A stretch of DNA of 64,000 bases, taken from positions 124,001-188,000 of the forward strand of contig NZ_ANBA01000018.1 in the NCBI RefSeq assembly GCF_000341085.1, in the 5' to 3' direction. Position numbers and translations under genes: made by a program. The stretch comes from Nocardiopsis ganjiahuensis DSM 45031. Its GTDB lineage: Bacteria > Actinomycetota > Actinomycetes > Streptosporangiales > Streptosporangiaceae. The notes beneath the pieces are model-generated. The model did no database searches, was not told the DNA's origin, and saw only the letters and a list, made by a program, of their open reading frames with translations. Shown piece after piece: positions 24,135 to 31,731 of the stretch. The first letter of the stretch is position 1. Every line of letters starts with the position of its first letter.

Positions 24135-26018
24135 TCAGACCGGCGGGGCGAGGCGGGCGTAGCCGCGGATCGCGGCCGGGGACAGCCGGGAGAGGGCCAG
24201 CCCGATGTGCGCCTCACCGGTGACCGGGACGATCTCCGGGTCGGACTCGACGGCGTCGGCGATCCGCCGGGCCGCCTTCTCCGGGGTGTAGCCGCGCAGC
24301 CGGTACAGCCGGTTGAGCCGGTCCTTTGTTCTGGAGACCTCGCCCATGCCGGAGACCCGTGCGTTGGTGATGATCCCGGTGGCGACCAGGCCCGGGCAGA
24401 CCGCGGTGACGCTGACGCCCTGCGCGGCGAGCTCGCCGCGCAGGGACCTGCTGAGCCCGAGCACCGCTGCCTTGGTGGCCGAGTAGGCGCCGTACATGCG
24501 GGAGGGCAGGTAGGCCGCGGCCGAGGCCGTGTTGACGATCCGGCCGCCGCCCCCGCTCTCGACCATCATCGGGGCGAAGGCGCGGACGCCGTTGATCACG
24601 CCCCACAGGTTGATGTCGACGACCCGTTTCAGATCCTCGGTGCCTGCCTCCAGGAAGGGGCCGGCCACACCGATGCCGGCGTTGTTCACGACCATGTCGG
24701 GGACGCCGTACTCGTCGCGCACCCACGCGGCGAGCTCGTTCACGGCATCGGAGTCGGTGACGTCCACGCGCCGTGCGCCGGAGCCGGGCGTGATCATGGA
24801 GCAGAGTTCGGCGGTGCGCTCGGCGGCGGGCGCGTCGATGTCGACCGCGACGATCCGGGCGCCGCGTTCGGCGAGTTCGAAGGCCAGGCAGCGGCCGATA
24901 CCGCTGCCCGCGCCGGTGATCACGGCGACCTGGCCGGCGAAGGCGCCGCCGTGGCGGCGGGCCTGCTGGGCGGTGAGGTTGCGGACCGGGCGCGGGGCCC
25001 CGGACTCGATCTCCCTGACGAAGGCGCGGACGCGGCGCGCCACGGGGGCGGGGTGGGAGCGGACCGACCAGTGGCCGCCCTTGAAGCGGTGGAAGCGGAA
25101 GTCGTCGGCCCAGCGCCCGGCGTTGGACTGCACCTGGTCGACCATGAACGCGTCGTGGGTGGGCGCCAGGACCTGGACCGGCACACCGGTGCGGCGTTCG
25201 GCGGGCCGGGCGAAGCGGCGGAGCATGTTGGCCCGGTACAGCTCCAGGCCGTTGAGGTAGTCGCGGACGGTGCGCTCGGCGGGCACGCGGGGACCGCCGC
25301 CGACGCGCTCCAGTGCGGACAGGGCGGCGCCGCCGATCCCGCTGAGCCAGGCGGCCTCGGGCAGGCCGGGTGTGCTGAAGAACCCGATGTAGCTGGAGCG
25401 GACGGCCTGGCGCAGCACGTTGCGGACGCCGTCGGGGGCCTTCCGGAGCCAGTGGCCCGCCTGGTCGAGGTCGGGGCCGGAGATCGAGGTGAAGGACGCG
25501 AAGCGGTGGGCGTGCGCGGGTTCGGTGACGGCGTGCCAGGTCTGGATGGAGCCCCAGTCGTGGCCGACCAGGTGCACGGGCCGGTCGGGGCTGACGGTGT
25601 CGGCGACGGTGCGCAGGTCGTCGGCGAGCTGGTCCAGCAGGTAGCCGGAGCGGTCGTCGGGGGCGGTGGAGCGCCCGGCGCCGCGGACGTCGTAGGTGAC
25701 CACGTGGTGGTCGGCGGCGAGGTCGGCGACGAGGGCCTCCCAGACGGTGGCGTTGTCCGGGTAGCCGTGGACGAGCAGGAGGGTGGGGCGCGTGGGAGGT
25801 ACTGCGCCGGAGGTGTCCGTTGAGGGTGGTGGAGGGAGACGGGTGGGAGGTACTGCGCCGGAGGTGTCCGTTGAGGGTGGTGGAGGGAGACGCGTGGGAG
25901 GTACTGCGCCGGAGGCGTCCGTTGAGGGTGGTGGAGGGAGACGGGTGGGCCCGGCGGAGTAGACGGCCAGGCGCTGGCCGTCGGTGGCGGTGGCGTAGCG
26001 GTGCGGTCGGGTGCTCAT
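24135..26018 (-). CDS. EphD-like fusion: epoxide hydrolase + short-chain dehydrogenase
   Basis: This 627-residue bifunctional protein has two enzymes. Residues ~1-340 are an alpha/beta-hydrolase of the epoxide hydrolase type, with oxyanion motif HGYPD at 84-88 and nucleophile Asp154 in GHDWGS. The likely acid and base are in APTHDAF and GGHWS. Residues ~357-627 are a short-chain dehydrogenase/reductase with TGAGSGIG cofactor motif, NNAG and the YSATK catalytic pair. Domain order matches mycobacterial EphD, linked to lipid epoxide metabolism. Residues 25-75 are three copies of a 17-residue Pro-rich repeat, absent from usual members. ATG 26018 overlaps the upstream peptidase stop by 4 bp. Confidence 0.88.
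   Translation of the reverse strand: MSTRPHRYATATDGQRLAVYSAGPTRLPPPPSTDASGAVPPTRLPPPPSTDTSGAVPPTRLPPPPSTDTSGAVPPTRPTLLLVHGYPDNATVWEALVADLAADHHVVTYDVRGAGRSTAPDDRSGYLLDQLADDLRTVADTVSPDRPVHLVGHDWGSIQTWHAVTEPAHAHRFASFTSISGPDLDQAGHWLRKAPDGVRNVLRQAVRSSYIGFFSTPGLPEAAWLSGIGGAALSALERVGGGPRVPAERTVRDYLNGLELYRANMLRRFARPAERRTGVPVQVLAPTHDAFMVDQVQSNAGRWADDFRFHRFKGGHWSVRSHPAPVARRVRAFVREIESGAPRPVRNLTAQQARRHGGAFAGQVAVITGAGSGIGRCLAFELAERGARIVAVDIDAPAAERTAELCSMITPGSGARRVDVTDSDAVNELAAWVRDEYGVPDMVVNNAGIGVAGPFLEAGTEDLKRVVDINLWGVINGVRAFAPMMVESGGGGRIVNTASAAAYLPSRMYGAYSATKAAVLGLSRSLRGELAAQGVSVTAVCPGLVATGIITNARVSGMGEVSRTKDRLNRLYRLRGYTPEKAARRIADAVESDPEIVPVTGEAHIGLALSRLSPAAIRGYARLAPPV
25794..25946. repeat. In-frame 51-bp minisatellite, three copies
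   Basis: Three tandem 51-bp units encode TRLPPPPSTD(A/T)SGAVPP three times within the EphD-like gene. They lie between the first strand of the hydrolase (ending YSAGP) and the oxyanion strand. The units are almost identical at DNA level, so they expanded recently. A partial fourth start (TRP) follows the array. Confidence 0.93.
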
Positions 26019-26890
26019 GCGGTCGCGGTCTCCTTGCCGGTGCCGGCGGTGGCGGGTGACGAACGGGCCCAACGGTTCACGTGCGGCAGGTCGTCGTCGA
26101 GCCAGTAGGCGTCGTCGGAGGTGACCACGAGGATCTCCTCGAACTTGACCCCCATGTCGCGGAAGCCGATGTGGGGCTCGACCGCCCACATGCCGGGGGT
26201 GGCCGGGTGCGCGGAGATGTCGCCGTCCGCCCACAGCGGGGAGCGGTGGTGCATGCGCTCGACGACGAGGTCGCCGAAGAGGGTCTGGAGGGAGCGGATG
26301 CCGAAGCCCGCGACGACCGCCCTGGGCAGGCGGGACTCCACCTTGCCGACCTGGTGGGCGATGACACGGCCCGGATAGACCTGGTGCCGGTTGTCGTAGC
26401 CCTGTTCGCGGACGAGGGCGTCCACGGCGCGGTAGACGTCCTGGAGGGTGCGGCCCTCGCGGACCTGCTCGACGATCAGGCGGCGGTGGGCGCGCAGGTC
26501 GTCCATCAGCCGGTCGTGCAGGGGGTTCCGGCCGAGGTAGCCGGAGTAGCCGATGTCGGCGACGTAGCCGTCGCGGACCGGGGCGCAGTCGAGGATGAAG
26601 GGCATGCCCTCCTCCAGCCTGCGGTTGGTCGGGAAGAACTGGAGGGGGGTCCGGAAGCCGCGGAAGGCGGTGCGGTCGCCGAACCAGGCGAAGGGCGTGT
26701 GGAACCAGTCCTGGACCCCGCGCTCCTCCAGGTGTTCGCGGACCCGCCGGGCGGCCTCGCGTTCGGTCACACCGGGTTCGAGGGTGTCCGCCACGTCGCC
26801 GGCGGCCCGGTAGGCGAGCTGCTGGAGCTCGCGGAAGGCGTCGAGATCGGCCTGGGAGGCTGTGTTCCCGGTCACGTTCTTGTGAGACAT
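26015..26890 (-). CDS. M24-family metallopeptidase (aminopeptidase P/creatinase fold)
   Basis: This 291-residue protein has the pita-bread fold of M24 peptidases and creatinases. Candidate metal ligands lie in FILDCAPVRDGYVADIGYSG (the two Asp at about residues 98 and 108), in a central His region around IAHQVGK, and in late Glu-containing WAVEPHIG and FEEILVV. The first Asp sits in a LDCAP context, so activity may differ from a standard methionine aminopeptidase or prolidase. It is the first gene of the operon and overlaps the EphD-like gene by 4 bp. The start is ATG 26890; an in-frame GTG at 26875 is possible. Confidence 0.82.
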   Translation of the reverse strand: MSHKNVTGNTASQADLDAFRELQQLAYRAAGDVADTLEPGVTEREAARRVREHLEERGVQDWFHTPFAWFGDRTAFRGFRTPLQFFPTNRRLEEGMPFILDCAPVRDGYVADIGYSGYLGRNPLHDRLMDDLRAHRRLIVEQVREGRTLQDVYRAVDALVREQGYDNRHQVYPGRVIAHQVGKVESRLPRAVVAGFGIRSLQTLFGDLVVERMHHRSPLWADGDISAHPATPGMWAVEPHIGFRDMGVKFEEILVVTSDDAYWLDDDLPHVNRWARSSPATAGTGKETATA

Positions 26891-26899
26891 CCTGTCATG

Positions 26900-26918
26900 T
26901 TAGACAGAGTGTCAATAA
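26900..26918. promoter_or_regulatory. Candidate TetR operator and promoter of the minus-strand operon
   Basis: TTAGACAGAGTGTCAATAA contains the palindrome GACAnnnTGTC (26903-26913) with AT-rich flanks. Read on the minus strand it includes a TTGACA hexamer, a consensus -35 box. The site is 10 bp from the first start codon of the operon, so a bound TetR protein would block transcription. Assignment to the TetR encoded at 21135-21737 is inference. Confidence 0.5.
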
Positions 26919-27020
26919 GTGTCCATGGGTGGGGGCGGGGTTTCGGGGGAGTGGCACACCGAGGTGTCCGCGATCCGGACGGCGGGACGGGGCGCCCCTG
27001 AGGCGCACGGGGGCGGCACA

Positions 27021-27065
27021 CGACGAGGGCGGCGCTCCCGTGTGCGGGGAGCGCCGCCCTCGTCG
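27021..27065. terminator. Strong hairpin downstream of the IclR regulator gene
   Basis: A perfect 19-bp stem (27021-27039 with 27047-27065) with a 7-nt loop lies 120 bp beyond the stop of the leftward IclR gene and before the next operon's promoter. It insulates the two. Confidence 0.82.
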
Positions 27066-27184
27066 GGTACCGGCGTATCGGGTCGGGGTGGTCGGGTGCG
27101 CCGAGCGGCGCACCGGGCGGGATCAACGGGGAGCGGGCGGGGCGGGGGGTCTCCTGGAGCTTCCGGCGGAGCCGTCGGCTGCGG

Positions 27185-27919
27185 TCAGTGCGCGCCCTCG
27201 TAGGTGTGCAGTGACTCGCTGATCTTCTCCGCCGCGGACACCACGGCCTGCGAGTGGATGCGGCCGGGGGAGCGGGTGAGCCGCTCTATCGGGCCGGAGA
27301 CGGACACCGCGGCGATCACGCGTCCGCCGGGGCCGGACACGGGAGCGGAGACCGAGGCCACGCCCTGCTCGCGTTCGGCGACGCTCTGGGCCCACCGGCG
27401 GCGGCGCACCTGGGCGAGGCTGGCGGCGGTGAAGCGGGCGCCCACGAGGGAGCGGCGGATGCGGTCGGAGTCCTCCCAGGCGAGCAGTACCTGTGCGGCC
27501 GAACCGGCGTTCATCGGCAGCTCGCTGCCGACCGGGACCGTGTCGCGCAGGCCGCTGCTGCGTTCGGAGGCGGCCACGCACACCCGGAGGTCGCCCTGCC
27601 GGCGGTAGAGCTGGGCGCTCTCGCCGGTCAGGTCGCGCAGCTGGACGAGGACCGGGGCGGCCACGGCGAGCAGGCGGTCCTCCCCGGTGGCGATCGACAG
27701 CTCTCCCAGGCGCGGCCCGAGCACGAACCTGCCCTGGCTGTCCCTGGTGACCATGCGGTGCCGCTCCAGGGCGACGGCGAGACGGTGGGCGGTGGGGCGG
27801 GCCAGACCGGTGATCTGAACCAGCTGGGCCAGCGACGCGGGCCCCGACTCCAGGGCGTCGAGGACGGACATCGTCTTGTCCAGGACACCGACACCGCTGG
27901 ATGAGCTAGAGTTGTCCAT
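27185..27919 (-). CDS. ndgR: IclR-family regulator of leucine biosynthesis (NdgR/LtbR type)
   Basis: This 244-residue regulator has an N-terminal winged helix (SLAQLVQITGLARPTAHRLA, about residues 29-48) and a C-terminal IclR effector domain containing SGLRDTVPVGSELPM and SVSAPVSGPGGRVIAAVSVSGP segments. The start MDNSSSSSGVGVLDK and overall sequence closely resemble Streptomyces NdgR as I recall it. NdgR is reported to regulate leucine and methionine genes, and its Corynebacterium counterpart LtbR controls leuB and leuCD. It is transcribed divergently from leuC over a 128-bp gap containing a degenerate copy of the palindrome found before leuB and cimA. ATG 27919 is well supported by this homology. 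Confidence 0.92.
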   Translation of the reverse strand: MDNSSSSSGVGVLDKTMSVLDALESGPASLAQLVQITGLARPTAHRLAVALERHRMVTRDSQGRFVLGPRLGELSIATGEDRLLAVAAPVLVQLRDLTGESAQLYRRQGDLRVCVAASERSSGLRDTVPVGSELPMNAGSAAQVLLAWEDSDRIRRSLVGARFTAASLAQVRRRRWAQSVAEREQGVASVSAPVSGPGGRVIAAVSVSGPIERLTRSPGRIHSQAVVSAAEKISESLHTYEGAH

Positions 27920-27934
27920 GGCTTGATATTGCCG

Positions 27935-27949
27935 TCTCGAAATGTGGAA
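27935..27949. promoter_or_regulatory. Operator-like palindrome 4 in the ndgR/leuC divergent promoter
   Basis: TCTCGAAATGTGGAA matches the leuB operator at 11 of 15 positions, with a full left arm and a decayed right arm. It lies 15 bp upstream of the ndgR start and about 100 bp upstream of leuC, a position that suits autoregulation and leuC control. Confidence 0.5.
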
Positions 27950-28047
27950 TGCAAGTCGGTCGCGCGTCCGTGCGGCCGACGGACCGTGCGAGACCCCTCC
28001 ACAAGAGACGCGCCAGACACGCTAGATCACGAGAGAGGCGATCGCCC

Positions 28048-29451
28048 ATGGCACGCACGATGGCCGAGAAGGTCTGGGAGGAGCACGTCGTCCGACGTGC
28101 CGACGGCGAGCCGGACCTGCTCTACATCGACCTCCACCTCGTCCACGAGGTGACCAGCCCGCAGGCCTTCGAGGGCCTGCGCCTGGCGGGTCGCTCCGTG
28201 CGCCGGCCGGACCTGACCATCGCGACCGAGGACCACAACGTCCCGACGATGGACCTCCTGGCCCCCATCGCCGACCCGGTCTCCCGCAAACAGGTCGAGA
28301 CGCTGCGCAAGAACTGCTCCGACTTCGGTGTCCGCCTGCACCCCATGGGCGACATCGACCAGGGCGTCGTGCACGTGGTCGGTCCCCAGCTCGGCCTCAC
28401 CCAGCCCGGTATGACCGTGGTCTGCGGTGACAGCCACACCAGCACCCACGGCGCGTTCGGCGCGCTGGCCTTCGGTATCGGCACCAGCCAGGTCGAGCAC
28501 GTCCTGGCCACCCAGACCCTGCCGATGCAGCCGTTCAAGACCATGGCCGTCACGGTCAACGGCACGCTCCGGCCCGGGGTGTCCGCCAAGGACGTCATCC
28601 TCGCCGTGATCGCCAAGATCGGCACCGGCGGCGGCCAGGGCTACGTCATCGAGTACCGGGGCGAGGCCATCGAGGCCCTGTCCATGGAAGCCCGCATGAC
28701 GGTGTGCAACATGTCCATCGAGGCGGGCGCGCGCGCCGGGATGATCGCCCCGGACCAGACCACGTTCGACTACGTCCAGGGCCGCCCGCACGCCCCCCAG
28801 GGCGCGGACTTCGACGCCGCGGTCGAGCACTGGAAGAGCCTGCGCACCGACGAGGGTGCGGAGTTCGACGCCGAGGTGGTCCTGGACGCCGACGAGCTCA
28901 GCCCGTTCGTCACCTGGGGCACCAACCCCGGCCAGGGCGTGCCGCTGGACGCCGAGGTGCCCGACCCCGCCTCCTACGAGGACCCCTCCGCGCGCGCCGC
29001 CGCCGAGAAGGCCCTGAAGTACATGGACCTCGAGGCCGGGACGCCGATGCGCGAGGTCAGGGTGGACACGGTCTTCCTCGGCTCGTGCACCAACGGCCGG
29101 ATCGAGGACCTGCGCACCGCCGCGGAGATCGTCCGCGGGCGCAAGGTCGCCGACGGCGTCCGGATGCTCGTGGTGCCCGGCTCCATGCGGGTCAAGGAGC
29201 AGGCCAACGCCGAGGGCCTGGGACAGGTCTTCCTCGACGCCGGCGCCGAGTGGCGTGAGGCGGGCTGCTCCATGTGCCTGGGCATGAACCCGGACCAGCT
29301 CAAGCCCGGCGAGCGCAGCGCCTCCACCTCCAACCGCAACTTCGAGGGCCGTCAGGGCCGGGGCGGCCGCACCCACCTGGTCTCGCCCCAGGTGGCCGCC
29401 GCCACCGCCGTGCGCGGCACCCTGTCCTCGCCCGCCGACCTGGACGCCTAG
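28048..29451 (+). CDS. leuC: 3-isopropylmalate dehydratase, large subunit
   Basis: LeuC is the [4Fe-4S] catalytic subunit that isomerises 2- to 3-isopropylmalate with LeuD; the same pair serves the citramalate route. The 467-residue aconitase-fold protein has the cluster Cys in FLGSCTNGR (near residue 350) and in GCSMCLGMN (near residues 408-416), plus the GDSHTSTHGAFG substrate loop near residue 130. The start is ATG 28048, giving the expected ARTMAEKVWE N-terminus and a GAGAGG site; the frame extends to 27949 without support. leuD follows after 32 bp. Confidence 0.96.
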   Translation: MARTMAEKVWEEHVVRRADGEPDLLYIDLHLVHEVTSPQAFEGLRLAGRSVRRPDLTIATEDHNVPTMDLLAPIADPVSRKQVETLRKNCSDFGVRLHPMGDIDQGVVHVVGPQLGLTQPGMTVVCGDSHTSTHGAFGALAFGIGTSQVEHVLATQTLPMQPFKTMAVTVNGTLRPGVSAKDVILAVIAKIGTGGGQGYVIEYRGEAIEALSMEARMTVCNMSIEAGARAGMIAPDQTTFDYVQGRPHAPQGADFDAAVEHWKSLRTDEGAEFDAEVVLDADELSPFVTWGTNPGQGVPLDAEVPDPASYEDPSARAAAEKALKYMDLEAGTPMREVRVDTVFLGSCTNGRIEDLRTAAEIVRGRKVADGVRMLVVPGSMRVKEQANAEGLGQVFLDAGAEWREAGCSMCLGMNPDQLKPGERSASTSNRNFEGRQGRGGRTHLVSPQVAAATAVRGTLSSPADLDA

Positions 29452-29483
29452 CAGTCCCCGACCCCAGTCAGGAGAGTCCTCCC

Positions 29484-30074
29484 ATGGAGAAGTTCGACGT
29501 CCACACCGGTCGGGCCGTCCCGCTGCGCGCCAGCAACGTCGACACCGACCAGATCATCCCCGCCGTCTACCTGAAGCGGGTCAGCCGCACCGGGTTCGAG
29601 GACGGTCTGTTCGCCGAGTGGCGCAAGACCGACCCCGACTTCGTGCTCAACCGCCCCGAGTACGAGGGCGCGACCGTCCTGGTGGCCGGGCCCGACTTCG
29701 GTACCGGCTCCTCCCGTGAGCACGCCGTGTGGGCCCTGCAGGACCACGGCTTCAAGACCGTGCTGTCCTCGCGCTTCGCCGACATCTTCCGCGGCAACTC
29801 GCTCAAGGGCGGCCTGCTGACCGTCCTGCTGCCCCAGGAGGTCATCGACCGGCTGTGGGACGCGATCGAGGCCGACCCCGCCACCGAGGTGACGGTGGAC
29901 CTGGTCGACCGCGAGGTCCGCGCGCCCGGCGTGCGGGAGTCGTTCGAGTTGGACGACTACACCCGCTGGCGGTTGTTGGAGGGTCTGGACGACATCGCCC
30001 TGACGCTCCGTCACACGGACGAGATCGGTGAGTTCGAGACCACGCGCGAGCGGTGGAAGCCGGTCACGCTCTAG
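29484..30074 (+). CDS. leuD: 3-isopropylmalate dehydratase, small subunit
   Basis: LeuD is the swivelling small subunit that completes the active site of the LeuCD isomerase. The 196-residue length is normal. Visible family segments are SNVDTDQIIPAVYLK (about residues 17-31), the glycine-rich GPDFGTGSSREHAVWAL (about 70-86) and SRFADIFRGNSLKGGLL. The ATG at 29484 has a GGAGAG site about 8 bp before it, and spacing from leuC indicates one transcript. A terminator hairpin follows. Confidence 0.96.
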   Translation: MEKFDVHTGRAVPLRASNVDTDQIIPAVYLKRVSRTGFEDGLFAEWRKTDPDFVLNRPEYEGATVLVAGPDFGTGSSREHAVWALQDHGFKTVLSSRFADIFRGNSLKGGLLTVLLPQEVIDRLWDAIEADPATEVTVDLVDREVRAPGVRESFELDDYTRWRLLEGLDDIALTLRHTDEIGEFETTRERWKPVTL

Positions 30075-30095
30075 CTCGGGAACCCCGATCTGAAG

Positions 30096-30137
30096 CGGGA
30101 TCGAGGGCTGTTGTGACTCAGCGCACCCTCGGTCCCG
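30096..30137. terminator. Terminator of leuCD
   Basis: A 12-bp stem (30096-30107 with 30126-30137, one mismatch) has an 18-nt loop and is followed by AATAATTTTA. The remaining sequence to the HU gene is AT-richer and holds the HU promoter, with a TTATAC hexamer at about 30221-30226 and a small gtaggc/gcctac hairpin just after it. Confidence 0.7.
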
Positions 30138-30423
30138 AATAATTTTACCTTTACTTGACGTGAGCACTCGCTTACGGACTTTGTGTCCTTAAGCTCGGCG
30201 TGTCCCGCGCCCGGAATCCGGTTATACGTAGGCTTTTGAGGCCTACAGAAGGGGTCAAAAGGGACTGGGTCACCACCCCCGTCCCTTGGTCCCCACTCGT
30301 TGCGGAGGGTGACCTTGCAGGTCGGAAGGGGCCCGACACGCCCTGCCTACGGGCGTTTGTATTTGTGTAAGGGCCTCTGCTTCCCCTAATTTCGTGCGAG
30401 CAAGGGGGAACCGGAGGAACCTT

Positions 30424-30705
30424 ATGAACAAGCGTGACCTGATCGACGCGATCTCCGACCGTCTCGGAGACAAGAAGACCGCGACCGAAGCGGTCAACGC
30501 TGTGCTTGAGACCATTCAGGCCACCGTGGCGTCGGGCGACAAGGTCGCCATCACGGGCTTCGGCGTTTTCGAGAAGTCCGAGCGTGCGGCTCGCACCGCG
30601 CGCAACCCCGCCACTGGCGCCACCATCAACGTCCCCGCGAGCTTCGTTCCGAAGTTCCGCGCTGGCGCTGACTTCAAGGCTCTGGTCAACGGCGACAAGA
30701 AGTAG
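30424..30705 (+). CDS. hup: HU-family DNA-binding protein
   Basis: This is a 93-residue nucleoid protein that binds and bends DNA non-specifically as a dimer. The sequence starts MNKRDLIDAISDRLGDKK and carries the HU signature GFGVFEKSERAARTARNP (about residues 46-63) with the beta-arm Arg and Pro. It is the short actinobacterial form without the Lys/Ala-rich tail of mycobacterial HupB. ATG 30424 has a GGAGG site. The ~285-bp upstream gap after the leuCD terminator suggests its own strong promoter. Confidence 0.95.
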   Translation: MNKRDLIDAISDRLGDKKTATEAVNAVLETIQATVASGDKVAITGFGVFEKSERAARTARNPATGATINVPASFVPKFRAGADFKALVNGDKK

Positions 30706-30737
30706 CCTCGCTCGCCGTCAGGCGAAACAGGACGTAC

Positions 30738-30770
30738 CCGCCCGGGTTCCCCACAAGGGGACCCGGGCGG
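30738..30770. terminator. Terminator of the HU gene
   Basis: A ~14-bp GC stem with one bulge (30738-30752 with 30757-30770) and an ACAA loop starts 33 bp after the stop, between convergent genes. Confidence 0.75.
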
Positions 30771-30843
30771 ATCGCTGTCCGGGGTCGGTTCCGGAGCTTC
30801 TTCGGGGCCGGTTCCGGGGCGGTCCGGGTCGGGTGCGCGAGCG

Positions 30844-31533
30844 TCAGGAGGCGTTCCGCGGGGCGCCGACCGGCACCAGGCCCAGGAGTTCACGCGTCCG
30901 GGGGCCCACGCCCAGGACCGCCGCGGCCGCCAGATCCTCGGGAGTGTCCACGTCCCGCCGGACCGACTCCACCCCCGGGACCAGCAGTTCACGCGCGCCA
31001 CCGGCCAGATGACGGGCGCGGGAGGCCCCCTCGAAGGCCGGCGCGAGCCGCTGCCCCGGGGCAGCGGCGAGCAGCGTGGTCCCCACACCGGGGGAGTCCG
31101 GCAGGAAGGACCTGCCGTGGGCGGAGGCGGCCGCCAGCACCCTCTCCAGCTCGGCCGGGCGCAGCGCGGGCAGATCCGCCGACAGCGCGCACACACCGGA
31201 CCCCGGCAGCCTCGCGGCCGCGACCCGGGCCCCGTGCTCCAGGGCGGGGTTCAGACCGCCGCCCGGCTCACCACCGATCACCACCGCGCCCAGGCGTGAC
31301 AGTTCGGCGCGCGCACGCGGGTCCTCGGTCACCGCGAACACCGCGCCCGTGGCCGCGCAGGACCGTGCGGCGGCCACCGTGTCGCAGGCGATCGCGAGCG
31401 CCAGGTCCTCCCGGCGGTCCCCGGCGGCCCGGGCCAGTCGTGTCTTGGCCAGGCCGAGGTGCTTGACTGGGACGATCAGGGACCAGCGCACCCCGAGGTG
31501 CGAAGCCCCGCCTCGCTCTCCAAAGCCGGTCAC
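30844..31533 (-). CDS. cofC: 2-phospho-L-lactate / phosphoenolpyruvate guanylyltransferase
   Basis: CofC (FbiD in mycobacteria) joins GTP to 2-phospholactate or phosphoenolpyruvate, giving the activated intermediate used to build coenzyme F420. The 229-residue nucleotidyltransferase has the N-terminal VPVKHLGLAKTRLA motif that binds the nucleotide, a central ALSADLPALRP segment with the metal-binding Asp, and a final DVDTPEDLAAA motif. GTG 31533 is preferred because GGGGGA lies 4 bp before it; the frame remains open to 31644. Its place beside HU, plsC, gpsA and ddl is the one I recall for mycobacterial fbiD. It implies the organism makes F420. Confidence 0.88.
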   Translation of the reverse strand: MTGFGERGGASHLGVRWSLIVPVKHLGLAKTRLARAAGDRREDLALAIACDTVAAARSCAATGAVFAVTEDPRARAELSRLGAVVIGGEPGGGLNPALEHGARVAAARLPGSGVCALSADLPALRPAELERVLAAASAHGRSFLPDSPGVGTTLLAAAPGQRLAPAFEGASRARHLAGGARELLVPGVESVRRDVDTPEDLAAAAVLGVGPRTRELLGLVPVGAPRNAS

Positions 31534-31731
31534 GGTTCCCCCGGGACGTTGATGCGGCCACGACAGTGATGAGGGTAGGCGTTCGGGGTAAGGCGCGGCG
31601 CGGGCGCCCTGGGCGTGTCCGACCGGGGCCGCCGGACGGCACACCCCGGCACATCAACGCACGTCCTAGACTGAGTCGGTTGTGCTTCCGTGGTCCGGAC
31701 CGGGCCGGGAGCGAGAAGTGAGGAGTCCCCC

